From positions 7,225,641 through 7,289,640 of the forward strand of contig NZ_CP036264.1 in assembly GCF_008035925.1 (NCBI RefSeq): DNA of 64,000 nt. The letters run 5' to 3'. How positions within the stretch are numbered: position 1 is the first letter of the stretch; each line of letters opens with the position of its first letter. A program made the translations under genes and the position numbers. Shown piece after piece: positions 42,240 to 49,605 of this stretch. The DNA is from Stieleria maiorica. Its GTDB lineage: Bacteria; Planctomycetota; Planctomycetia; Pirellulales; Pirellulaceae. The notes under the pieces are model-generated. The model searched no databases. It was not told the origin of the DNA and saw only the letters and a program-made list of their open reading frames with translations.

Positions 42240-43763
42240 ATGAAAATTCTGCTACATGGACTGAATTACGCTCCCGAAGAAATCGGGATCGGGAAGTACT
42301 CCGGGGAAATGGTGCGGGAACTTGCCGAGCAGGGACACGAAGTCGTCGTCGTCACCACGCCGCCGTACTATCCGCAGTGGGAAATCGCCGAAGGATTCAG
42401 CGGGCGATGGTATCGACGTGAGTCGCAGCGGATAGAAGGGGAGCCGGGAGTTGGGAGCCGGGATTTGGGAGATCGCGAAGGAGCAGAGGTTCTTCACAAC
42501 GCCAATCCACCTCTTCAATTCGCCTCTCTCTCAACTCCCTGCTCCCCACTCCCCACTCCCCACTCCCAACTCCCCGCTCCCCCGCCTCCCATCAAAGTGA
42601 TTCGTTGTCCACTATACGTGCCGGGGAAGGTGACGGGGTTGAAGCGGATCGTGCACCTGGCTTCGTTTGGATTGTCGAGTATTCCGGCGGTGTTTTGGAC
42701 GGCGATGCGGTTTCGTCCCGACGTGATCATGACCGTCGAACCGGCTGCGTTTTGTATGCCGACGACCTGGTTGGCCGCTCGGCTTTGTGGCGCAAAGGCG
42801 TGGTTGCACGTGCAGGATTTTGAAGTCGATGCGGCGTTTGAACTTGGGATCTTGAAGCAACCGCTGTTGAAGCGGCTTGTGCTGGCGGCCGAAGCGTTTC
42901 TGATGCGACGCTTTGATCGTGTCTCAAGTATTTCGCCGAACATGCTGTTGAAACTGGTTCAAAAAGGTGTCGCCGAACAGCGTGTGGTTTCGTTTCCCAA
43001 TTGGGTCGACTGCGACGTCATGAAACCGATCCCGGCCGGGCCTGAGTTGCGTGCCAGATTTGGGATTCCGGCGGATCGATGCGTCGCGCTGTATGCCGGG
43101 AACATCGGTAACAAGCAGGGGCTTGAGATCGTCATCGAAGCGGCTCGCCGGTCCGCCGATCGTCAGGATTTGCACTTCGTCATTTGTGGTCGCGGCGCGG
43201 CCTATGAGTCGTTACTGGATTCGGCGGAAGGTTTGTCGAATGTGCAGTTTCTGCCGCTTCAGCCGATGGAACGCTTCAACGAATTGATGAATTGTGCGGA
43301 CATTCATTTGCTGCCGCAACGCGCCGATGCGGCGGATTTGGTGATGCCGTCGAAGCTAACCGGCATGCTGGCCACGGGGCGACCGATCGTCGCCTGTGCG
43401 TCGCCGGGAACACAGATCGCAGACGTCGTGAACGGCCACGGGATTGTGGTTCGTCCTGCCGATGGTGTTGCGTTTTGGAATGCAATCATCCGGTTGACGT
43501 CAGATCAACCGCTTCGGGAAAGCATGGGCAGAAAGGCGCGCGATTATGCAGTCGAGCGACTTGGGCGGCGGTCGATTTTGAACCAATTCATTGCCGCATT
43601 AAACGCTCTATCGGGGTTCGACCATAAAGCGAGCCGATCGAAAGGCGTGACTACGTCGGAGTGTGGGATCAGGGTAGATTCGGCCGGCGCGATTCATCAA
43701 CCGGTCGGCTTGAGAAAGATGGCCGAGGAGTCGGCGCCTGAAGGTGCGGCCACTCAGGGTTGA
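42240..43763 (+). CDS. WcaI-like glycosyltransferase family 4 with an in-frame repeat insertion
   Basis: 507 aa. The N terminus MKILLHGLNYAPEEIGIGKYSGEM and PPYYPQWEIAEGFSGRWYRRE, then IKVIRCPLYVPGKVTGLKRIVHLASF and MTVEPAAFCMPTTWLAARLCGAKAWLHVQDFEVDAAFELG, are typical of the WcaI family, which adds fucose or a similar sugar. Between the RRESQ and IKVIRCPLYVP segments, about 50 residues (66-117) are unlike the family: they are encoded by a purine-rich run (42435-42472), a mixed part, and a pyrimidine-rich run (42532-42590) that contains the inverse of GGGAGTTGGGAG. The donor domain (VALYAGNIGNKQGLEIVIEAA, LVMPSKLTGMLATGRPIVA) is intact. The C-terminal 50 residues are low-complexity. Confidence 0.88.
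   Translation: MKILLHGLNYAPEEIGIGKYSGEMVRELAEQGHEVVVVTTPPYYPQWEIAEGFSGRWYRRESQRIEGEPGVGSRDLGDREGAEVLHNANPPLQFASLSTPCSPLPTPHSQLPAPPPPIKVIRCPLYVPGKVTGLKRIVHLASFGLSSIPAVFWTAMRFRPDVIMTVEPAAFCMPTTWLAARLCGAKAWLHVQDFEVDAAFELGILKQPLLKRLVLAAEAFLMRRFDRVSSISPNMLLKLVQKGVAEQRVVSFPNWVDCDVMKPIPAGPELRARFGIPADRCVALYAGNIGNKQGLEIVIEAARRSADRQDLHFVICGRGAAYESLLDSAEGLSNVQFLPLQPMERFNELMNCADIHLLPQRADAADLVMPSKLTGMLATGRPIVACASPGTQIADVVNGHGIVVRPADGVAFWNAIIRLTSDQPLRESMGRKARDYAVERLGRRSILNQFIAALNALSGFDHKASRSKGVTTSECGIRVDSAGAIHQPVGLRKMAEESAPEGAATQG
42435..42590 (+). repeat. GGGAGTTGGGAG element inserted in frame in a coding region
   Basis: Left purine-rich part with GGGAGTTGGGAG at 42446-42457 and right pyrimidine-rich part with the exact reverse complement CTCCCAACTCCC at 42563-42574, the latter within a run of CTCCCCA units. 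It lies inside the WcaI-like gene, keeps the frame and adds about 50 residues in a loop after the first part of the N-terminal domain. Confidence 0.8.
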
Positions 43764-44236
43764 TGGCGGCCACGAAGCAGATGTTGTCGTCAATCGATAC
43801 CTCGCCGATGAAGGCAGATGCTTTTGGTCGTTGGCGAACGGCCACCGCTCTCGGATGGCTTACGGTCACTTTGTTGGTCTCCGCCTATGCGATCGTCAAG
43901 CCAGGCACTTCGGCTGCCGATTTGGTGTTCTTGCCGAATCGGTTTGCGAGCTGGTTGGATTTGTATTTCAACTTTCGAACATTCTTGATGGCAATCGGCG
44001 TCTGCGGCGTGCCGGCGTTGCTGTGGGCGTCGACCGAAAATCGACTCAGACGCCGGATTCTGCTGGCAATCGTTCTGGTGATTCTGCTTGCGTTAGAGGT
44101 GATGCAGCGATGGATTCCCACGCGGGGGTTCAGCTGGCAAGATGTGATCTACACCATTGGTGGAGTTGTCGCATCGGAGTTGTTCATTTTGGGTGGGCGT
44201 CGCTTCTATGCGCTCGCGTCAAGGTCGCGGAATTGA
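43763..44236 (+). CDS. VanZ-like membrane protein
   Basis: 157 aa from the ATG at 43763, which overlaps the preceding stop by one base (TGATG). Four or so hydrophobic segments: ALGWLTVTLLVSAYAIVKPG, FLMAIGVCGVPALLWAS, ILLAIVLVILLALEVMQRW, and YTIGGVVASELFIL. The E-x-MQRW-PTRGFSWQDVIYTIGGVV segment matches the VanZ signature (E..Q...P.R..s..D...n..G). VanZ-like proteins are common in exopolysaccharide/exosortase loci, but their role there is unknown. It ends 31 bases before a protease gene. Confidence 0.82.
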   Translation: MAATKQMLSSIDTSPMKADAFGRWRTATALGWLTVTLLVSAYAIVKPGTSAADLVFLPNRFASWLDLYFNFRTFLMAIGVCGVPALLWASTENRLRRRILLAIVLVILLALEVMQRWIPTRGFSWQDVIYTIGGVVASELFILGGRRFYALASRSRN

Positions 44237-44267
44237 AGATCGCGAAAGACCGGATCGTTCTCCTCCC

Positions 44268-45185
44268 ATGAAGGCGGTGATCACGGCATTGTGTGCGCTA
44301 CTGATTGCAGCGCAAATCGGGTACCTTTTCGTCGCTGAATCTGACGACCCACGGGACAGTAACGATGTGCGTGAAGATCGGCAGTCTGACCAAAATGATG
44401 TTGGTCGTGCGGATCAACTGGATTTAGATTCCTCGGATTCGCCGCAGATGCAGCCTGCCATGTCGCCAACAAGTGACGACCCAGAGCATGCCGAATCGGA
44501 TGAGGACATCAAACTGATCGCTCAGGGCTCCGCAGTCCAGATTCGAGATTCGTTGGGCGAGTTGGTGGGCAGCGGGGTGGTTGTGTCGATCGCCGCTCGA
44601 TCCTTCGATGTGTTGACAGCGTTTCATGTGATCGAAGGTCGAGATCGCTTCGGGGTGGATGCATTCATCGAATCGCGGACTGATTCGCTTGGACCGACAC
44701 ATTCGTTTGATGCTTATGTGCGGCATTGGGGTGTCGTGGTGATCGATACGGACCGGGAAAACGATCTTGCGTATTTGCGCGTCGCGTCTCTGAATCGACC
44801 GAGAGAAGTCGTGTTTCTCGCTGCCGAACCTGTCGATGCCCCGCCGCCTCCTGCCGCTTGGGTCATCGACAGCACTGAATTGGGGCCACCCGACGTGCAG
44901 AAGGTCGACGGATTGATGCTGGAAACAGCAAAGCGGCCTCAAGAAGGTCGCTCTGTTCAGATGTGGCGAATTGATCAGCAATCCAAGCCTGGGATGTCCG
45001 GCAGCGCATTGTTAAACGCTCAGGGACGACTGATCGGACTGGCAAGCGGAAACAACGGTGGAGATGCCTATTATTGTGGTTTGAACAAGTTGCGTGATTT
45101 CGTGCATCGCGTTACTCCTAGCGAAGTACGCGTTTTACGCGGAGATCGAGACGCGTCTGACGCGGAAGAGTGGCTAACGCGATGA
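44268..45185 (+). CDS. Trypsin-like serine protease, membrane-anchored
   Basis: 305 aa from the ATG at 44268 (the open frame from 44157 overlaps the VanZ gene). N-terminal hydrophobic segment (AVITALCALLIAAQIGYLFVA) acts as a signal anchor or signal peptide; residues 25-80 are acidic linker. The protease domain has the catalytic triad in normal order: His120 in TAFHVIEG, Asp167 in ENDLAYLRV, and Ser244 in PGMSGSALL. No PDZ domain follows, unlike DegP. Located between VanZ-like and PEP-CTERM genes, it could mature or trim exported proteins of the locus; this is inference only. Confidence 0.82.
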   Translation: MKAVITALCALLIAAQIGYLFVAESDDPRDSNDVREDRQSDQNDVGRADQLDLDSSDSPQMQPAMSPTSDDPEHAESDEDIKLIAQGSAVQIRDSLGELVGSGVVVSIAARSFDVLTAFHVIEGRDRFGVDAFIESRTDSLGPTHSFDAYVRHWGVVVIDTDRENDLAYLRVASLNRPREVVFLAAEPVDAPPPPAAWVIDSTELGPPDVQKVDGLMLETAKRPQEGRSVQMWRIDQQSKPGMSGSALLNAQGRLIGLASGNNGGDAYYCGLNKLRDFVHRVTPSEVRVLRGDRDASDAEEWLTR

Positions 45186-45608
45186 GGCGAAGCATGGGCC
45201 CCGGTGGGGCTTTGGGCGCGATACAGGTGCCGATCCAAGCGAGGTCTACCCGTGCTCGACACGAGGTCGGTCTAGTCTGGAGCCGTTCGCGCGAATGTCC
45301 ACCGCGAGTCTATCAAACTCGGCAATCTGTAGCGGGTATGCAAAGGCCGTTGTTTACAGCTACAGAGTGGCGTGGTTCCCTAACCGGCCGCAATTGGATC
45401 TTCACTTTCGCTGGCCTTGTTGTATTTGACTCTCTGTCTTTAATTGGACGAATCTAACCAGAACCTCGGCGAGTTACGTGTTCGCACGCCCCCGGATGCA
45501 AATCCTGGAGCTGAACATTCGCAGATGGTTTTTACATATATCAAGAGACGCTCGGCGTGTTCGAGCATCCGTGCAGTTGTGGTTTCTTAGGTAAATAAAT
45601 GGTGCTTC
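45186..45608. other. Intergenic spacer before the PEP-CTERM gene
   Basis: 423 bp with no credible gene and no repeat of the families seen elsewhere. It becomes AT-rich toward its right end (TTTTTACATATATCAAGAG, GGTAAATAAATGG), which is where the promoter of the PEP-CTERM gene is expected. No clear -35/-10 pair could be fixed. Confidence 0.4.
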
Positions 45609-46373
45609 ATGAAATATTCACTTCTTCCATTCCGCACTCTCTTACCAGTTGCGGTAATTGCTTGTGTAGCGTTGACAACTCATTCCGCGGCAAACGCTGG
45701 AATTGTATTTAGCCAAATCCCTGAACCCTTTGCGACCGAATCCTATCAAGGTGGGACCTACGGGGTGTCACAAAACGACATTGGAGCCGCGGGGACGATC
45801 TATCGGGAAAACTATTCGACGTCCTTCGACAACTTCTCGTTTGCGAACGATCTGACCGTAACACGCTTCCAATGGGCAGGCGGTTATGAGCTGATCAACG
45901 CCGACGGGTCAACGACGGCATCGGCCGACTCGTTTACGATCGGCGTCTATGCCAACGACACGACGTCAGGGATGAGCGAACCGGGGGCGCAACTGTATTC
46001 CTTCGATGTGGGGCTTGCATCCGAAACCAAGATCGCGGGAGTTCCCGGTTTCTATGAGTACAGTGCGTACGTGTCTCCTTTCGCAGTTGCCGGTGGCGAG
46101 ACATACTGGTTTTCGGTCGTCGCCAATTTGGACTACCTGAACAACGAATGGGGTTTGGGGTACAGCGACCTCGGTGACGACGTGTCGTTTCAAGACATCG
46201 GGCAATTTGCCGCGGATCCATTGACGCGGGTTAAAGATTCGGTCGATTATGCATTCAGTGTGTCGGCAGTGCCGGAACCAAGCACCTTTGTGTGTTTCGC
46301 CTCGATGGGGTTGGTGATCGCGCTGCGTCGACGACGCTGTTCGACTTCGACTCGCAAGATGCGTGTGGCCTGA
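45609..46373 (+). CDS. PEP-CTERM sorting-domain protein
   Basis: 254 aa secreted protein. An N-terminal signal peptide (LLPVAVIACVALTTHSAANA) is followed by a globular beta-rich domain, rich in Asp, Tyr and Gly, and a C-terminal tripartite sorting signal: VPEPSTF, a hydrophobic stretch (VCFASMGLVIAL) and an Arg-rich tail (RRRRCSTSTRKMR). Such proteins are processed by exosortase during export and stay with the exopolysaccharide matrix. No exosortase gene is present in the window. It lies near the end of the polysaccharide locus, between the protease and the small exported protein, with probably its own promoter. Confidence 0.88.
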   Translation: MKYSLLPFRTLLPVAVIACVALTTHSAANAGIVFSQIPEPFATESYQGGTYGVSQNDIGAAGTIYRENYSTSFDNFSFANDLTVTRFQWAGGYELINADGSTTASADSFTIGVYANDTTSGMSEPGAQLYSFDVGLASETKIAGVPGFYEYSAYVSPFAVAGGETYWFSVVANLDYLNNEWGLGYSDLGDDVSFQDIGQFAADPLTRVKDSVDYAFSVSAVPEPSTFVCFASMGLVIALRRRRCSTSTRKMRVA

Positions 46374-46458
46374 TATCTGCGATTCTCATTCGACGGTCTT
46401 GGCATTGAAGTCAGAACCGGCTAGGGGAACTTTCACAACCTTTAATAGGAAGAAACCT

Positions 46459-46698
46459 ATGATGAATAAGATAAAAGTTGTTTTTGCGGGATTGACGGCG
46501 GTAGTTTTGATTGGTGCCGCGGTTGCAATCGCCGTGTCGCCCTCAACGGCGACGAGTTCGCCGGAGTTGACCGATGTGGCTCCGGTAAGTGCGAGTGGAG
46601 AGCCGGCGACCGATGTCGAGCTACTCGAGGATTGGGAATTCACCGCACGTTCGCGAGAGGACCGGTGTCGGATCGGCAGTCCGGACACCGGCAACTAA
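46459..46698 (+). CDS. Small exported protein of unknown function
   Basis: 79 aa, ATG at 46459 with a good AGGAAG ribosome-binding site 6 bases upstream; the frame is open further upstream but the ribosome-binding site and the signal-like N terminus fix this start. Residues 4-26 (KIKVVFAGLTAVVLIGAAVAIAV) form a signal peptide or anchor; the rest is Ser/Thr/Pro- and acid-rich, ending CRIGSPDTGN. No family recognised. It is 85 bp after the PEP-CTERM gene and may be cotranscribed. Confidence 0.6.
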   Translation: MMNKIKVVFAGLTAVVLIGAAVAIAVSPSTATSSPELTDVAPVSASGEPATDVELLEDWEFTARSREDRCRIGSPDTGN

Positions 46699-46855
46699 AC
46701 GGCCTGTCGATTTTCTCGCCCGCGGCGCGAGCAAGGGGCAAGGCGAATCCACTCGCTTACGCTTCGGGCTCGTGTCGTCCTGTTTATTTATCGAATACGA
46801 TAAAATTTGCAGGCTGTAGGGGCATGGATGTCTGGGCGTGGGGAGCTTTGGTTCG

Positions 46856-49381
46856 ATGTCGGAAAGCCGGACGGTGAGCCGATACGGCCAACGGATCGCG
46901 AGCGACCCAATTGGAAAGCTCTGCCAAAGCATCATCGAGGTGCTGCTGCTGGGGGTCGTGGTTTGTTCGCCTTGGCCGTTCGGGTGCACGGGTGCGACCC
47001 CTGAGTTTTTCGTGTTTTGCGGTTTAGGCTGCGCGCTCCTTTCATTCGCGGTCTGGCTGCTGTTCGGTGCGAAGCCGACTTGGCAGGGTGGATGGCCGGG
47101 GTGGCTGATGCTGGGCGGGATGCTTGCCCTGGCTGCGGTCGCGGGACTGCATCTGGTTCCACTTCCCGATCGAGTCGTTTCGCTACTCGCCCCCGGAGTC
47201 TCGAAGTGGATGCAGGGTCATGCTGCCCTTGCGGGGATCACGGAATCGTCGTCCGTCGCGGTGGATGCGGCGTCTGGGTGGTTTGTCGGTTCCAGGCTGG
47301 CGCTGAACGCGGGCGGGAGTTTTCAATTTCTGATTCGGGCCGTTGCCGCGGCGAGCCTGTTCGCCATGGTGTGCTGCCTTGAATCCCCCGAACGGAGATT
47401 GCGGCATCTGAGCGTCGCTGCCGTTGTGGTCGCCGCAGCGCTCGCATTGTTTGGGATCGTTCAGCATTTTGGGTCTCACGACGGGCTCGCCTATTGGACG
47501 TACGAGATCCGCGGCGGATTGGGCTTTGGCCCATTCATCAACCGCAACCATTATCCATTCTTTATCAACATGGGGCTCGGTCTGGCTCTCGGTTTGTTGA
47601 TGGAACGACTGGAGAAGATGGGACGCCATTGGTACCGGCTGTTTCTGGCTGATGGCATCGCGACTTGGCTCTTCGTCGCGTTGATCTTTATCATCGCCAG
47701 TTTGATCGTCTGCGGCTCACGTGGCGGTATCTTGTCGGCGATGTTGGCATTGACGGTGGTGCTGTTACTGCGACTAAGCGTAAGCGGAATCAAACGCTGG
47801 TTGGTCTTGGGCGTTGGAATCGCGGCGCTCACCACGCTGCTCCTGGTGTGGGTCGGATTCGATTTTTATGAATCACGCCTGAACATGCTCGCCGAATCCG
47901 ATCGTTATTCCGACGACGGGCGATGGATTCTTTGGAGGGCTGCGTTGATGAGCGTCCCAGAGTTTCCCTGGTTCGGATCGGGGGGCGAAACCTATCGCTA
48001 CTGGGAAACCATCTATGTGGCGGGGGATCCCCAATGGACCAGCGAAACAAATCAGTCGATCCGGGCGGATAACGAGTTTTTGGATGTCTTGAACGAATAC
48101 GGCATCGCGGGGTTATTGTCGCTGATGCTGATCGCCGGAGGCGTTCTGTCTCAAGTGGTCGTCGGAGCGCGCGGTAGTGCGCTTTCAGCGGGTGCATGCA
48201 TTGGTTTGCTGGCCGTGCACATGCACAGCTTCGTGGATTTTGGGTTGCGTGTTCCGGCCACAGGTGCATTCGCAGTCATTCTTGCCGGGTTTTTCTGCTG
48301 TCAACCGGTTGATTCGGCGGGAGGGCGATTCAGGCTGCAAAGCGTCCAGCGTTTCGGGGGATCGGCGGCGGCAGTCACTGTCGGCCGTTTGGGATTAACT
48401 GCTACAGCGCTGCTTCTGATCATCTTCACTTTTTTCGCCATTCACACCAAGCGTCGCTACCATCAGGCGAGCCGCTGGTCCATCGCCGCGGGCGAGCTGA
48501 TGGGGCAATCGATGCCCGAGCAGTCGCTGGAGATGATGGTTCGCGCAGCGGAAGTTACCGCCGAAGACATCTCCAGACATTTGCAGATTGCCCGGGCAAG
48601 CCAATTAGCAATGCGGCAGTCGGCATCGCCAGCGGCGCAGGGGCGATTGATGGATCTGATCAACGAGCACAGCATCATTGCGATGAAGCTGTGCCCCCTG
48701 GCCTGGCAGCCGAGCGTTTGGCTGGCAAACTACGGCTGCCTTCGCAAGAATGCTCGCGAGCGACTGGTCGGGTTGCATTGGGCGAGACGACTCCATCCCG
48801 GTGATCCAAATCTCGCCTACCTGACTGGGAAACTGGCACTTGAGCAATCAGGGATCGACGAAGCGGTCGAGCACTGGAGAGAATCGTTGACCTATTCGAC
48901 GAAGTACCTTCCTGAGATCTTGGCGGTGGCCGGAACACGATTGAGACACGCTGAGCTCCTGGAGCGTCTCTTGCCCGCGGACCCGGTCGTGACGCTGGAG
49001 GCCGCGTTGTATTTCCAGCAAGCGGGCGATCCCGAAGGACGGGGCATGTATGCGACGCGAACGCTCCATCTGATTGCGAATCCGTCGACGACCAAGCGAA
49101 GGCTCGATGATGGTCAAGCCTACGAGATGCAATCACGTTGTTACGGGCTGTTGGGGCAATCGGAAGCGACGATTGCATCGCTTCGACTGGCACTCAACCA
49201 CGACCCGACGAAGGTCGCATGGCGAACGCGTCTGGCAAGATTGTTGATGGATTCGCAGCGATTGGAGGACGCCTTGCGCGAGGTTCGAATCGCATTGCAG
49301 TTGGAGCCCGAGGCAAGCGATGCGCTGCGGTTGCAAAAGGAGTTGTCGATCCTTCGGGCCTCGATGGAACCGTCTCGCTGA
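46856..49381 (+). CDS. O-antigen ligase-family protein with C-terminal TPR region
   Basis: 841 aa from the ATG at 46856 (GGAG about 10 bases upstream; GTG at 46838 is possible). Residues 30-540 have about 12 hydrophobic segments (EVLLLGVVVCSPWPFGCTG, FFVFCGLGCALLSFAVWLLFG, LMLGGMLALAAVAGLHLVPLP...). The Wzy_C/WaaL-type core is SRGGILSAMLALTVVLLL, with the periplasmic loop SDRYSDDGRWILWRAALMSVPEFPWFGSGGETYRY and ADNEFLDVLNEYGIAGLL, which contains the typical H/N-x-x-x-E-x-G pattern. Residues 550-841 are TPR-like helical repeats in the periplasm. Such fusions occur in exopolysaccharide loci as polymerases. It is the last gene of the locus. Confidence 0.85.
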   Translation: MSESRTVSRYGQRIASDPIGKLCQSIIEVLLLGVVVCSPWPFGCTGATPEFFVFCGLGCALLSFAVWLLFGAKPTWQGGWPGWLMLGGMLALAAVAGLHLVPLPDRVVSLLAPGVSKWMQGHAALAGITESSSVAVDAASGWFVGSRLALNAGGSFQFLIRAVAAASLFAMVCCLESPERRLRHLSVAAVVVAAALALFGIVQHFGSHDGLAYWTYEIRGGLGFGPFINRNHYPFFINMGLGLALGLLMERLEKMGRHWYRLFLADGIATWLFVALIFIIASLIVCGSRGGILSAMLALTVVLLLRLSVSGIKRWLVLGVGIAALTTLLLVWVGFDFYESRLNMLAESDRYSDDGRWILWRAALMSVPEFPWFGSGGETYRYWETIYVAGDPQWTSETNQSIRADNEFLDVLNEYGIAGLLSLMLIAGGVLSQVVVGARGSALSAGACIGLLAVHMHSFVDFGLRVPATGAFAVILAGFFCCQPVDSAGGRFRLQSVQRFGGSAAAVTVGRLGLTATALLLIIFTFFAIHTKRRYHQASRWSIAAGELMGQSMPEQSLEMMVRAAEVTAEDISRHLQIARASQLAMRQSASPAAQGRLMDLINEHSIIAMKLCPLAWQPSVWLANYGCLRKNARERLVGLHWARRLHPGDPNLAYLTGKLALEQSGIDEAVEHWRESLTYSTKYLPEILAVAGTRLRHAELLERLLPADPVVTLEAALYFQQAGDPEGRGMYATRTLHLIANPSTTKRRLDDGQAYEMQSRCYGLLGQSEATIASLRLALNHDPTKVAWRTRLARLLMDSQRLEDALREVRIALQLEPEASDALRLQKELSILRASMEPSR

Positions 49382-49455
49382 GCGGGGAGTGAGACGGCTG
49401 TTGTTCCTTGTGTCCATCGTAGGTTCAGCCGTCGGACGCCAGGCTTCGCGTCCCT

Positions 49456-49487
49456 CATACTTCTGCCCCGCATCATTCTGCCATCCC
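49456..49487. repeat. Inverted copies of the CAGAATGAT family
   Basis: CATACTTCTGCCCCGCATCA followed by TTCTGCCATCCC contains two inverted units (CAGAAGTATG, CAGAATGATG) of the family arrayed at 11258 and 41833. It lies in the 224-bp spacer between the O-antigen ligase-like gene and the subtilase gene, two convergent genes; the rest of that spacer holds no gene. Confidence 0.6.
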
Positions 49488-49605
49488 ACTCCTGATTCCC
49501 ACCGGCGTGGCAGGACGCCTTGGCGGGAGACGAGGGAGGAAGATTTTGGAGGTAAGAAAATCGGCTCCGTCGAATGGATGGGGGATTTCACCATGACGTT
49601 GCTCG

